A stretch of DNA of 64,000 nt from Paludibacter sp. (GCA_028710895.1 JAQTTH010000002.1:385605-449604), one strand, 5' to 3'; positions 1 through 9,989 are shown, numbered from the stretch's first letter. A program made the numbers and translations. Notes: generated by a model not told the origin, from the sequence alone.

Positions 1-465
1 CCCAATTGGATTTTTTACAGATTGTCTGATGTCTATTTAATGAAGGCCGAAGCATTGGTTGAATTAGGCGATCAGGAAAGTTTGCAAGAGGCGTTTAATA
101 TGGTATCAAAAACTTACGATCGGGCAAATCCCGATTTAGGCGCAGGGTCTTTACAATTTTCTTCCTTTAACACCCAATTGTTGATGCGAAATCTGGTTTT
201 TGACGAACGCCAGCGGGAGTTTTTATTCGAAGGAAAAAGATATTATGATTTGCTCAGGCGAATTAATCGCGAAGGAACACCAGCAAATGTGGTCGGAACA
301 TACCTGATGAAGAAATATACTGTTTTGGATCAGGCCACAGCACAGAGCCGGCTTAGCGATGTAAATGCACTTTATATGCCTGTTAATGCTAATGAGTTGA
401 AATTAAATTCTTTATTGGTTCAAAATCCTTTTTATACGATATCATCCGACATTGATAAAAACTAG
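1..465 (+). CDS. SusD/RagB-family lipoprotein, 3' end only
   Basis: This is the C-terminal part of a SusD-type outer-membrane glycan-binding lipoprotein. The frame is already open at base 1, so the gene begins upstream of the window; the TTG at 22 is not a real start. The 154 visible residues show family hallmarks: an NWIFYRLSDVYLMKAEAL helix, the ERQREFLFEGKRYYDLLR signature, and a final LYMPVNANELKLN plus QNPFY tail. SusD proteins cap a SusC barrel, so a SusC partner is expected just upstream. The gene ends 8 bp before the first fasciclin-domain gene, so the two are probably co-transcribed. A second complete SusC/SusD pair follows downstream, so this locus carries at least two SusD genes. 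Confidence 0.93.
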   Translation, partial: PNWIFYRLSDVYLMKAEALVELGDQESLQEAFNMVSKTYDRANPDLGAGSLQFSSFNTQLLMRNLVFDERQREFLFEGKRYYDLLRRINREGTPANVVGTYLMKKYTVLDQATAQSRLSDVNALYMPVNANELKLNSLLVQNPFYTISSDIDKN

Positions 466-473
466 AGATAACC

Positions 474-2321
474 ATGAAAATAAAAAATATAAATATGGAT
501 AATGCTCGCATTTTAAAGAGAAGATATCTTCTCATAATTTTTGCTCTCATTGGGCTGATGACTTCTTGCAACACCGATGATATTAAGACTAAAAATTATT
601 ATACATTTACTGGTGAGACTGTTGCTTCTTTCTGCAAAAGCAAGAGCAATCTGTCTATTTTCTATCGTATTATAAACGAATCCAACAGCTATAATATGTT
701 GTCGGTATACGGTCATTTTACCTGTTTTGCACCTACAGATTCGGCATTTAATGCATACTTTGTTGCAAAAAATATCAAGTACAGCGACCTCACAACTGAG
801 GATAAACAGACGATCGTGAATAATCACATTATTCGAAATGAAACGAAGGAATACCTGACGAGTGATTTTGAAGAAGGAGCTTTGCCCACACCAAATATGA
901 GCGACCGTTTTCTGGTCATTTCGTATTCCAATGCCGTGCCGGGGCATCAGGTTATTCTGGTGAATAAAAGTGCACCTATTTTAGTGAAAGACAATAAAGT
1001 GCATAATGGAGTGGTGCACATTGTTGGAAAAATTGTGGAGCCATCGGAGGATAATTTGCTTTCTGTAATGAAAGAACATGACTATTTTAAACTGTTTTCG
1101 CAAGCATTTGAACTTACGAATTTGTCCGATTCAGTCAAGGGAATTTATGATTATTCATATAAGGATCCGAGTCCGGGTGCTGATAGAACTAATGTAGTAG
1201 GCTACAGTGTGGCAGTTCTACACACCAAAAAAGTAGGCTATACTATTTTTGCTGAACCAGATGATATATTCAAAGCACAGAATATCAATAATTTGGAAGA
1301 GTTGGTTGAATTTTGTAAACAACACTACGGAACTCAGGACCTGAATGATTATACAAGCAGAAATAATCCATTGAACAAGTTTATCTCATATCACATGCTG
1401 AATCGGCAAATGTCTACAAATGCGTTTATATATTCTGGTCCAAATACTTCTGCATATGCTATGGATCAACGCTATGAGTATTATGAAACAATGCTCACAA
1501 AACGCTTGATTGAAATTAAAGCAGGAAACAAAATCAATACGCTTAAAGACGGAACTTTTGTGGGTGTAAATGAATCGAGAAGTAATTTGGATGGTATGAA
1601 TGGATATGTTCATGCACTGACCAAAGTGCTGGTTTATGATGAAAATAATATGGTGACGGACGTGCTGAATAAACGAATTCGCGTTGATGCTTACGCCATT
1701 CCACCTCAATTGACAAACAATAACCTGCGTTGGAATTTGGATGATATTAGAACCATTTCTCCTGATTTTTGCGGTAAATATCTGAAATTTAATCCAGCCT
1801 GTAAAATCATTTTGTGGGGAAGTAACAGCTGGGATGACCATCAGGCCGACGAAATAAGTATACGCGGCTGGTATGATTTCACACTGCGTTTGCCGCCAGT
1901 TCCACCGGGAACCTACGAAATTAGGTTTGGATACAATGCTGTTCCATGGCGCGGAATTGCCCAATTATTTATCGATAATCAGATTGTTGGGATTCCAGTG
2001 AATCTGGCTATCGGCGGTAGTGATCCCACCGTAGGTTGGATTGCCGATACGGAAACAAATGATAATGGAGTGGAAAATGAGAAAATGATGAGAAACAGGG
2101 GTTATATGAAAAGTGGAAATGCAATCTATAATTCAGGGTATAACATAACGCTTCGTCAGGCAAAAAATGACTTACGTGTGATTGTTGGTACTTTCACTTT
2201 CCAGGATTATGACTACCATTATTTCAGGGCCAAAAATGTGGAACGTGAAGATGGTGAATTCCATTTGGATTATATTGAATATGTTCCGGTTAGTTACCTG
2301 GATAAAGAAAACACAGATTAA
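474..2321 (+). CDS. Fasciclin (FAS1) domain lipoprotein
   Basis: A 615-residue surface lipoprotein: a positively charged start and hydrophobic segment end in the lipobox LMTS-C32. A FAS1 domain spans about residues 45-165, with the usual FAPTDSAF motif and a VHNGVVHIVGKIV second motif. A second, more divergent FAS1-like region covers about 195-390. The last 180 residues look like a beta-rich domain (LPPVPPGTYEIRFGYNAV) that resembles a small carbohydrate-binding sandwich, but I do not recognise it. FAS1 domains mediate adhesion or binding; in Bacteroidetes such lipoproteins accompany SusC/SusD genes and may act as surface glycan-binding proteins, which is inference here. It sits 8 bp after a SusD gene and 30 bp before a second FAS1 gene. 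Confidence 0.85.
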   Translation: MKIKNINMDNARILKRRYLLIIFALIGLMTSCNTDDIKTKNYYTFTGETVASFCKSKSNLSIFYRIINESNSYNMLSVYGHFTCFAPTDSAFNAYFVAKNIKYSDLTTEDKQTIVNNHIIRNETKEYLTSDFEEGALPTPNMSDRFLVISYSNAVPGHQVILVNKSAPILVKDNKVHNGVVHIVGKIVEPSEDNLLSVMKEHDYFKLFSQAFELTNLSDSVKGIYDYSYKDPSPGADRTNVVGYSVAVLHTKKVGYTIFAEPDDIFKAQNINNLEELVEFCKQHYGTQDLNDYTSRNNPLNKFISYHMLNRQMSTNAFIYSGPNTSAYAMDQRYEYYETMLTKRLIEIKAGNKINTLKDGTFVGVNESRSNLDGMNGYVHALTKVLVYDENNMVTDVLNKRIRVDAYAIPPQLTNNNLRWNLDDIRTISPDFCGKYLKFNPACKIILWGSNSWDDHQADEISIRGWYDFTLRLPPVPPGTYEIRFGYNAVPWRGIAQLFIDNQIVGIPVNLAIGGSDPTVGWIADTETNDNGVENEKMMRNRGYMKSGNAIYNSGYNITLRQAKNDLRVIVGTFTFQDYDYHYFRAKNVEREDGEFHLDYIEYVPVSYLDKENTD

Positions 2322-2351
2322 TCAAAGAATCATAAACATAAGAAATATATT

Positions 2352-3938
2352 ATGACTAAAAATAATTTTATAACGCTGGCTTTATTGTTCATTGGTTCGC
2401 TGTCGTTTTACAGTTGCCAGGATGAGCTGTATAATCATTACGAGCGTTCAGCAGCATTGCCAGATAATAATCTGTACGATCTGATAAAGCAAAACGACCA
2501 ACTCTCTAAATTTGCGAAATTGATACAGGTAGCAGGATATGATACAATTTTGGCGTCAACTCAGACTTACACCGTTTGGGCTCCGTTAAACTCAGGGTTA
2601 TCGCTTATTGATCCTAGTACGATAGATAAAACACAAGCGCTTTTGATTGTAAAAAACCATATTGCCCGGTTTAATAATCCCACATCGATAACTCCAGGGT
2701 TAAATGTAAGGATGAACAATTATAAGATGTATTCATTCGCGACAGGTGGAACTGATTTTGGTGGTTCTGAACTGGTAACGCATGATGTGCTTGCAAAAAA
2801 TGGATTGTTGCATACCATCAAAGAGCAAATTCAATATCATAACAATGTGTATGAATATATTCTGTCAACACCCAATACGTCTAAATTGTCAGCTTTTGTG
2901 CGTTCTTTTGAAGAAAAGCGATTCGATGAAACATTGAGCATTCCAATTGATATTGATGGTAGCGGACGCACTGTCTATGATAGTATTATGACATCGTACA
3001 ATAGGTTATTTAATAACAACCTGGGAAATATCAACACCGAGGATTCAACGTACACCATGCTTCTTCCAACCGATAATGCATGGGATGCAGCTTATGCCAA
3101 ATATTCACCGTATTTTAAAATATATAACGCCAATCAGGCATATGCGGATTCGGTACGGAAAGTTCAAACCTCGTTAGCAATTCTAAACGATTTAATTTAC
3201 AAGGGTGTGATTGATAATTCTGCTGCACTTGACTCTATCACTTCTACTTCAGGTAGTGTTATTCACAATCCGGCAGCTATGTTTAGCGGAAGTAGCAAGC
3301 AAATTGCTTCAAACGGGTTGGTTTATCTCGCCGATGAACTAAAATATAATGCCGTTGAGACATGGAATAAGAAAATTATTCTTGAATGCGAAGCAACTGA
3401 TGGACGTGTTGCCGGACCTAACACGGGAATCAATACCCGTACCGTGACAAATAATAGCGCCGTGCCGGTAAGCGATTATCGTTATATCGAAGTTGTACCA
3501 AACACAACCACAGCGCAACCTTCGGTTACATTTGATATTCCCAATGTTTTATCGGGTAAATATAATATTTACGTGGAGTTTATACCGGCAAGTCTGGATG
3601 GAGCGCCGCGCGATAGTACAAAACTGTTGTTTGACCTCACCTATTTGAAAGCCACAGGTACAAGTATAAACGAAACGGTAAAACTAAACACGTTCATTAC
3701 GAGTGGAACCAAAAAAGTTACGATAAAAGCTTATAGCGGATTTGAATTTCCGGTAGCCAACTATTACGACCGTCTTTGGTGGATTGACTACAAAGCCGGC
3801 TTGCATAGTTACAATGAACATGTTGTAACCACGAAGTTAATGGTTAAAACAAACGTTTCCACCACAGAGCTGAACAACAATACTTTTACTCGTAAATTTC
3901 GGATAGACAGAATAATATTCGAACCTGTAAGTAACTAA
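2352..3938 (+). CDS. Second fasciclin (FAS1) domain lipoprotein
   Basis: A 528-residue lipoprotein with lipobox SFYS-C22. Two FAS1 regions are visible: residues about 40-165 with a degenerate first motif (TVWAPLNSGL), and about 175-335 with a better one (YTMLLPTDNAWDAAY) and a closing NGLVYLADEL. The C-terminal 180 residues form a beta-rich segment containing VLSGKYNIYVEFIPAS, similar in style to the tail of the preceding gene, so the two share an architecture and probably arose by duplication. It lies 30 bp after its relative and 16 bp before the SusC gene, within one transcription unit. A role in holding glycan at the cell surface beside SusC/SusD is inferred from position, not shown. Confidence 0.82.
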   Translation: MTKNNFITLALLFIGSLSFYSCQDELYNHYERSAALPDNNLYDLIKQNDQLSKFAKLIQVAGYDTILASTQTYTVWAPLNSGLSLIDPSTIDKTQALLIVKNHIARFNNPTSITPGLNVRMNNYKMYSFATGGTDFGGSELVTHDVLAKNGLLHTIKEQIQYHNNVYEYILSTPNTSKLSAFVRSFEEKRFDETLSIPIDIDGSGRTVYDSIMTSYNRLFNNNLGNINTEDSTYTMLLPTDNAWDAAYAKYSPYFKIYNANQAYADSVRKVQTSLAILNDLIYKGVIDNSAALDSITSTSGSVIHNPAAMFSGSSKQIASNGLVYLADELKYNAVETWNKKIILECEATDGRVAGPNTGINTRTVTNNSAVPVSDYRYIEVVPNTTTAQPSVTFDIPNVLSGKYNIYVEFIPASLDGAPRDSTKLLFDLTYLKATGTSINETVKLNTFITSGTKKVTIKAYSGFEFPVANYYDRLWWIDYKAGLHSYNEHVVTTKLMVKTNVSTTELNNNTFTRKFRIDRIIFEPVSN

Positions 3939-3954
3939 AAGAAGATTGCATACA

Positions 3955-6900
3955 ATGAAAAAAATACAACTAGACAACGAAGTTGGCCATAAATCTCTGA
4001 TTTCAACAAAAAATATATTGTTTATCCTGCTATTGTTTTTGATAACAAGTATAACGTCAAAAGCTATTGGAACAGATGCTCCGGCTCAAAACAAACAAGC
4101 AACTCCGGGTTATACCATTAAGGGTAATGTGGTTGATATGTCGACAAAGAAAGGATTTGCCGGAGTAAGAATCAGCGTTGCAAATACCCAAATAACTACC
4201 ATGACAAGTGCTGATGGAACTTTCGAAGTAAAGGTTCCTGATACCGGTGTTCTATTTATTGTGGATGCTCCGGGTTACCAGAATCAGGTAGTGACATTGA
4301 ATGGGCGGGATAATATCACTATCAAAATGCTGCTTCAGACGAAGACTCCATCTTTTTATGACGATACTAAATTCCTGTCGAACAGTTCTGCCTCAGTAAC
4401 GGATTTCTCTCAAAGTATTCCTACCATAAATGAGGATATCTCTTCGGCTTTAGCCGGACAGGTTTATGGTGTAAATCATTCGGGAACTCCCGGCAGCAGT
4501 TCTGCCATTTTTGTGAGAGGGTTAAATTCGTTGAACGCTTCGGCTCAACCCTTGTATGTGGTTGATGGTGTGGTTTGGCAAATGTCGGAGGATAATAACT
4601 CCATTCATTCTGGATTTTACAATGATCCGCTGACGCTGATTGACCCGAATGATGTAGAAAAAATAACCGTGCTTAAAAATGGAACATCGATTTATGGGGC
4701 TAAAGGAGCTAATGGAGTGATTCTTATCGATACAAAAAGAGCACATTCACAAGCTACAGATATTTCTGCTTCAATTTCGAGTGGATACAGGGCACCATTT
4801 AAATCCATATCGGTTATGAATGCCGGCGATTACAGGCTGTATGCCTCGGATGTTATCAGCGGAATGTATGATAATACTACGGCGGTAGACAAACTGAAAT
4901 TTTTAGATAATAATACAGCAAAATCCTATTATAAAGCTAACCACAACAATACGGATTGGTTGAATCTTATCAACAATGGGGCTTTTACCCAAAATTACGG
5001 CATTAGCGTGAAAGGTGGGAGCGACGTTGCAATGATTGCTTTTTCATTGGGATACAACAAAACGAATGGAAATATCGAAAATACGGATTTCAACCGTTTT
5101 AATGTTCGTTTTAATTCGGACGTAAAAATGACTGAAAAACTGAAAGTGGCTATGGATGTGGCTTTTGCACAGACTTCGAATAGTTTGAGAAACGATGGCA
5201 TCGACAGTATTTCGTCGCCTTACTATTTGGCACTTACCAAATCGCCTTTGTACAATCCACATCAATTCAATAACAACGGGCAATTAAGCGCGCGATTAAG
5301 TGATATCGACGAGTTGAGGGTTGGTAATCCGCTTTCGCTGACGCAGGTTGGCTTCGGGTTGAGCAAGCAGTATGGATTAAATACCAACATTCGTCCGGAA
5401 TATACTTTTATAAAAGATAAGTTGGCTGCAGGTTTTCTGTTTTCTTATAATTGGAATAAGCTGAGCGAAAGTTCATTCACCCCCGATGGTGGAGTTGCCG
5501 AACATTCACTTTTTAATAATTTGGGCGAAATATATGCCGTTTCGAGAAACATGGTTCAGGACCGCATGGATGCGCATACTTCTATCGTATTAGATGGATA
5601 TATACATTGGGATGCGCTTCAAAATGCACAACATTACCTGAAAATATATGGCGGTTATCGTTATTATACCGATAGTTATAAATCTCATTATGCGAATGGG
5701 CATAACACCGGCTCGGACAATATGACTCAGTTGACAAACACTACTTCCGGGCTTCGTACTTCCAAGGGACTTGACGACAACTGGAATTCCATTTCATGGT
5801 ATGGTAACGCCGATTATGCGTTCAAAAACAGATATTTGCTGAATCTGTCAATGGCTATGGATGCTTCTTCCCGTTTTGGAAAAGAAGCTGCTGGTGCCAT
5901 GTCGATTGGTGGTATTCCCTGGGGCGTGTTTCCATCTGTTTCGGGTGCATGGTTGATTTCTTCCGAAAAATTCATGAAAGAAGTAAGTTTCATCAACTTT
6001 CTAAAACTTAGCGCCGGATACGGATTGTCGGGTAACGACAACTTGCCAAACTATGCTTCCCGTTCATATTTTGCTTCAATTAAGTACAAGGATAAAGCAA
6101 CCGGGCTGGTGTTGAGCAATATCGGAAACGAAAACCTGAAATGGGAAACTACCGGGATGGCAAATTTAGGATTGGACGTAAGTATGTTCAATAACAGATG
6201 GAATGTGAAAGCCCAGGTTTATTCGTCAAATACAAAAGACTTGTTGATAAGAAAACCGTTGAACGAAATAGCAGGCCTCTCTTATTTTTGGAGTAATGGC
6301 GGAGAATTACAAAACAAAGGATTCGATATTTCCACAAATATTCGTGTGTTAAACCAAAGTGACTGGAAACTTGATGTTGGTGCTTCAGTAGGTCATTATA
6401 AAAACGAAATTACATCATTAAAAGATGGTTCTTTTGTTTCTGACGTTGCCGGAGCACAAATCCTTACACAGGTTGGCCAGTCGGCAGGTGTGTTTTACGG
6501 ATACAAAACCAATGGCGTGTTCAGTTCAACGGCAGATGCAGCAGATGCAGGCTTGTCAATTCGTGACAATACAGGTAAGTTAATTGCATTCAAAGCCGGC
6601 GATATGCATTTTGCCGAAATAAAAGATGACAAGGTGATTGATGAAAATGACCGACAGGTTATTGGCGATCCGAACCCGGATATTTACGGAAATTTCAATT
6701 TCAATTTATCATACAAAAATTTCTCGCTGGAAGCATTGTTTACGTATGTGTATGGAAATGATATTTATGATGCTTTGCGCGCAAATCTGGAATCGGGTAA
6801 AACTGTTTACAACCAGTCTACGGCTATGCAAAACCGTTGGGTGGCAAATGGACAGGTTACTGATATACCCCGTGCAACTTATGGCGATCCGATGGGTAAT

Positions 6901-7164
6901 GCCCGTTTTTCCGATCGTTGGATTGAAGATGGATCGTACCTGAGATTCAAGGCATTGTCATTGTCCTATAAAATTCCGGTGCAATCGTCTTTCCTTCAGG
7001 GAATGTCGTTGTGGGTGTCGGTAAATAATATTTGCACTTTTACGAAATATCTTGGAGCAGATCCTGAGGTTTCGTACGGAAATACGGTGTTGTACCAGGG
7101 AATTGATGCAGGACTTACTCCTCAAACCCGTTCGTTCAACTTTGGTGTGAATATCAACTTATAA
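3955..7164 (+). CDS. SusC/RagA-family TonB-dependent outer-membrane transporter
   Basis: A 1069-residue outer-membrane barrel that imports oligosaccharides with TonB energy. The ATG at 3955 is preferred over the TTG nine bases upstream. A long basic leader precedes the hydrophobic signal segment (NILFILLLFLITSI). A carboxypeptidase-regulatory-like beta-sandwich follows (GYTIKGNVVDMSTKKGFAGV), then the plug domain (SSAIFVRGLNSL, PLYVVDGVVW), then the barrel, ending in an aromatic-rich strand (TRSFNFGVNINL). Oddly, the usual EVVVVGYGTQK-like stretch between sandwich and plug is missing; the region reads FLSNSSASVTDFSQSIP instead, so its TonB box is not obvious. It lies 16 bp after a FAS1 gene and 19 bp before its SusD partner. 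Confidence 0.95.
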   Translation: MKKIQLDNEVGHKSLISTKNILFILLLFLITSITSKAIGTDAPAQNKQATPGYTIKGNVVDMSTKKGFAGVRISVANTQITTMTSADGTFEVKVPDTGVLFIVDAPGYQNQVVTLNGRDNITIKMLLQTKTPSFYDDTKFLSNSSASVTDFSQSIPTINEDISSALAGQVYGVNHSGTPGSSSAIFVRGLNSLNASAQPLYVVDGVVWQMSEDNNSIHSGFYNDPLTLIDPNDVEKITVLKNGTSIYGAKGANGVILIDTKRAHSQATDISASISSGYRAPFKSISVMNAGDYRLYASDVISGMYDNTTAVDKLKFLDNNTAKSYYKANHNNTDWLNLINNGAFTQNYGISVKGGSDVAMIAFSLGYNKTNGNIENTDFNRFNVRFNSDVKMTEKLKVAMDVAFAQTSNSLRNDGIDSISSPYYLALTKSPLYNPHQFNNNGQLSARLSDIDELRVGNPLSLTQVGFGLSKQYGLNTNIRPEYTFIKDKLAAGFLFSYNWNKLSESSFTPDGGVAEHSLFNNLGEIYAVSRNMVQDRMDAHTSIVLDGYIHWDALQNAQHYLKIYGGYRYYTDSYKSHYANGHNTGSDNMTQLTNTTSGLRTSKGLDDNWNSISWYGNADYAFKNRYLLNLSMAMDASSRFGKEAAGAMSIGGIPWGVFPSVSGAWLISSEKFMKEVSFINFLKLSAGYGLSGNDNLPNYASRSYFASIKYKDKATGLVLSNIGNENLKWETTGMANLGLDVSMFNNRWNVKAQVYSSNTKDLLIRKPLNEIAGLSYFWSNGGELQNKGFDISTNIRVLNQSDWKLDVGASVGHYKNEITSLKDGSFVSDVAGAQILTQVGQSAGVFYGYKTNGVFSSTADAADAGLSIRDNTGKLIAFKAGDMHFAEIKDDKVIDENDRQVIGDPNPDIYGNFNFNLSYKNFSLEALFTYVYGNDIYDALRANLESGKTVYNQSTAMQNRWVANGQVTDIPRATYGDPMGNARFSDRWIEDGSYLRFKALSLSYKIPVQSSFLQGMSLWVSVNNICTFTKYLGADPEVSYGNTVLYQGIDAGLTPQTRSFNFGVNINL

Positions 7165-7183
7165 TTCTAAAATCTAATAAGTT

Positions 7184-8938
7184 ATGAAACTCAATATTAA
7201 AATACTTTTTTCTTCTTTGATCATAACGGCGATGTTGTTTTCCATGGGAGGCTGTCAGGATATATTAGACACCAGTTCCAACCGCATTGCTTTTGAAAAA
7301 GATAATCAATTGAAGAATACGAATGATTTGTTTTATACCATTTCGGGTATAATGGCAGAGGTTCAGAAAATAGGAGATAAATATGTTCTTTTCGGGGAAT
7401 TACGTGGTGATTTGATGACCGTTTCGGAAAATGCTTCTGTGTCGTTGAAAGAGATTAATCAATTTCAAACCACGGCTCAGAACACTTACAGAGATCAGCA
7501 CGATTATTACAATGTGATAAATAATTGTAATTATGCTATACAGAAAATTGATACTTCGGTGGTGCTTCAAAATGAAAAAGTGATGTTGCCTGGTTATACT
7601 GTTATTAAAACCGTGCGGGCATGGACTTATTTCCAGTTGGCACAAATTTATGGTAAAGTTACTTATTTTGATAAGCCGATTCTTAACTTGGAAGCTTCAT
7701 TAGCAACATATCCAGCTTTGGATATGGATGCGCTGGTGGCTCAGTTGATTACCGATCTTGAGCCGTATGCCCAGGTTCCTGCACCTGCATCAAGCATATC
7801 TCCGAATAATTTTGTGCCGGTTCAAATCATGTTGGGCGACTTGTATTTGTACCAAAACAACTACGAAAAAGCGGCCCAAATGTATTACAATTACATGAAC
7901 ACCCATTCTTCGGTTATTACCGCTGATTATGCTAGCCGTTGGACAAATACGACGTTTGAAGAGGCTTATACAAATCACAGGGACAGTTATTTGAATGAAA
8001 CCATTTCGTCAATTCAATTCAATACAGATCCTCGTGAGTTTCACAGCGGCTTGGTTGGATTGTGTTACAATGATAAAGCAGCTTTGTTGCCGGCCAACAA
8101 TTACATGGATTTTATGAGTCTGTCGCCATATTTTTATGCTGATAAAATTGGAAACAATATAACTGCTACTTCGGAAGGCGATTTACGCGGAAATATCTCC
8201 ATTACGAAGAAAAAAATCCAGTATGGCGATGCTTATTCTTTTGAGAATACGGGTAATAGTATCACCACAGGTTTGATTTACAAGTATTTTTACAGAGCCA
8301 ATGAATCTACAACGGGTTCAGATCCTAACAATAAGTTGATAAGCGGGAAACTGGTGTACCTGACCCAAATTCCGGTATTTCGCATTCCACATCTTTATTT
8401 GCGATATGCTGAGGCTGTAAATCGTATCGGTAAGCCATCATTGGCCTTTGCCGTGCTGAAATATGGACTGACAAGCAGCAATATCGCAAATCCGGCGATG
8501 GTTAACCCAACAGAAGTTGCAAATAGCGAACCGTACGTCAATTTTCAAAATACTGTTTTCGATCAGAATGTGCCAACTGCTGCTCGTGGCCGTGGTTTGG
8601 GTATTTCAAAGGACACAAAAGTTTTTGTAATTCCTGATTATACCAGATATGTAAATGGGGTTGATGGAACCGGAAAGACAATCAAAGTTCCAACGACAGA
8701 TGCTGCTGATATGGCTGCTGCCCGTCAGGACTCAATCAGTTGGGTGGAATTGCGTATTTTGGATGAACTGGCCGCCGAAACTCCGTTTGAAGGTAATCGT
8801 TTCTTCGATTTGTTGCGCGTTTCTCGTCGCAGGAGCAATCATCCCGAGTTCATGGCTGAAAAAGTTGCTGCCAAATATGATAATCCGGAAGCTATGAAAG
8901 CCCGGCTTATGGATATCAATGCCTGGTTTGTAAAATAG
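7184..8938 (+). CDS. SusD/RagB-family glycan-binding lipoprotein
   Basis: A 584-residue lipoprotein with lipobox SMGG-C24, anchored on the outer face of the outer membrane and expected to cap the SusC barrel encoded 19 bp upstream. SusD-type features include a tetratricopeptide-like helical core (VQIMLGDLYLYQNNYEKAAQ), the IPHLYLRYAEAVNRIGKPS helix and the ILDELAAETPFEGNRFFDLL signature before the C-terminus. Length is normal for the family. The gene is followed after 27 bp by an AraC-type regulator, so glycan uptake and regulation may share a transcript. The ligand cannot be predicted from sequence. Confidence 0.94.
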   Translation: MKLNIKILFSSLIITAMLFSMGGCQDILDTSSNRIAFEKDNQLKNTNDLFYTISGIMAEVQKIGDKYVLFGELRGDLMTVSENASVSLKEINQFQTTAQNTYRDQHDYYNVINNCNYAIQKIDTSVVLQNEKVMLPGYTVIKTVRAWTYFQLAQIYGKVTYFDKPILNLEASLATYPALDMDALVAQLITDLEPYAQVPAPASSISPNNFVPVQIMLGDLYLYQNNYEKAAQMYYNYMNTHSSVITADYASRWTNTTFEEAYTNHRDSYLNETISSIQFNTDPREFHSGLVGLCYNDKAALLPANNYMDFMSLSPYFYADKIGNNITATSEGDLRGNISITKKKIQYGDAYSFENTGNSITTGLIYKYFYRANESTTGSDPNNKLISGKLVYLTQIPVFRIPHLYLRYAEAVNRIGKPSLAFAVLKYGLTSSNIANPAMVNPTEVANSEPYVNFQNTVFDQNVPTAARGRGLGISKDTKVFVIPDYTRYVNGVDGTGKTIKVPTTDAADMAAARQDSISWVELRILDELAAETPFEGNRFFDLLRVSRRRSNHPEFMAEKVAAKYDNPEAMKARLMDINAWFVK

Positions 8939-8965
8939 CCGTGTTTTTATAAAAGAAGATTATCC

Positions 8966-9853
8966 ATGGCAAAAAAGGAAGGTTTTAAAGGCGAACGATC
9001 GATAATTGTACCGGCTTCGATTGTTCAGGATTTGAAAAGTGATTCTTTCGGAAAAGATCTTCACATCACGCATATCGGCTATTATCCGCAGGCGTACTTT
9101 CACTTCAGGGAACGGAAAAAAGAAGAAGTAAGTCAGTTTATCCTCATTTATTGCATTGACGGGGAAGGTTGGTTCGAAATTAACGGGAAAAGAGAACTGG
9201 TAAAACCGCATCAATTTTTTATTTTACCCAAAGGCAAAGCACATAAATACGGTAGCAACCGTTCAAAACCATGGACTATCTACTGGATGCATTTTGATGG
9301 AGATAAAGCTACTTTTTTTGCAGATGGTTTCGATCAACCCACCAGTATTTCACCAAACTCTTATTCCAGAATACAGGAACGACTTCAACTTTTTGAAGAA
9401 ATCTTCAATACGTTAAGCAAGAATCTGAGTATGAATAATATTTATTATTCCATTACCAGCCTGTTCCACTTTTTGGGTTCAATGAAGTTTTTAGGGGAAT
9501 ATCGCGATAGCGTTGAGCTTATTACAAAGAAAACTGATACAATTGATGAGGTGATACATTATATGCATGAGAATATTGAACATAAACTCACGTTGGAGAA
9601 TCTGGCTGTACAATCCGGATTATCGTCCTCTCATTTATCGTTGTTGTTCCATAAAAAAACAAGCTATTCGCCACTACAATATCTCAACCATATCAGGATT
9701 CAGAAAGCATGCCAGTTATTGGATTTTACCGACATGAAAATTAATCAGATCAGTCCGAAAGTCGGCTTCGAAGATGCGTTGTATTTTACACGGATTTTTA
9801 AAAAAAATATCGGAATGTCTCCGAAAGAATACAGGGAATTGAAAAAAGGATAA
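8966..9853 (+). CDS. AraC-family transcriptional regulator
   Basis: A 295-residue cytoplasmic regulator. Residues about 45-115 form an AraC-type cupin sensor domain (LIYCIDGEGWFEINGKRELV, PHQFFILPKGKAHKYG). Residues about 190-292 form the double helix-turn-helix DNA-binding domain: the first helix pair contains LTLENLAVQSGLSSSHLS, the second contains ISPKVGFEDALYFTRIFKK, followed by the diagnostic MSPKEYR end. There is no signal peptide or receiver domain, so it should respond to a soluble ligand such as a released sugar. It is the last gene of the first SusC/SusD transcription unit. A perfect 13-bp inverted repeat starts 36 bp after its stop and could be a binding site, or simply a hairpin between units. 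Targets are inferred to be the neighbouring glycosidase genes. Confidence 0.93.
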   Translation: MAKKEGFKGERSIIVPASIVQDLKSDSFGKDLHITHIGYYPQAYFHFRERKKEEVSQFILIYCIDGEGWFEINGKRELVKPHQFFILPKGKAHKYGSNRSKPWTIYWMHFDGDKATFFADGFDQPTSISPNSYSRIQERLQLFEEIFNTLSKNLSMNNIYYSITSLFHFLGSMKFLGEYRDSVELITKKTDTIDEVIHYMHENIEHKLTLENLAVQSGLSSSHLSLLFHKKTSYSPLQYLNHIRIQKACQLLDFTDMKINQISPKVGFEDALYFTRIFKKNIGMSPKEYRELKKG

Positions 9854-9888
9854 TATTGCCTGAGTGACCTAGGTGTACCTATTTTCAG

Positions 9889-9927
9889 TATATACTCAAA
9901 TTGATTAGCTCGTTATTTGAGTATATA
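9889..9927. promoter_or_regulatory. Perfect 13-bp inverted repeat, possible operator
   Basis: The arms TATATACTCAAAT (9889-9901) and ATTTGAGTATATA (9915-9927) are exact inverse complements around a 13-nt spacer. There is no T-run after the second arm, so it does not look like an intrinsic terminator. It lies between the AraC regulator gene and the GH2 gene, 154 bp upstream of the GH2 start, which suits an operator or a transcript-processing hairpin. Function is unproven. Confidence 0.5.
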
Positions 9928-9989
9928 AGGGGATGACTTTTTGTCGTAAGATTGTCCATATAGTAAATAAATTATTCTATTTTCCTGCC

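Noticed and set aside
1386-1964. 192-codon minus-strand open frame inside the first FAS1 gene
   Set aside because: It lies wholly within a well-supported gene on the other strand and shows no signal peptide or recognisable motif.
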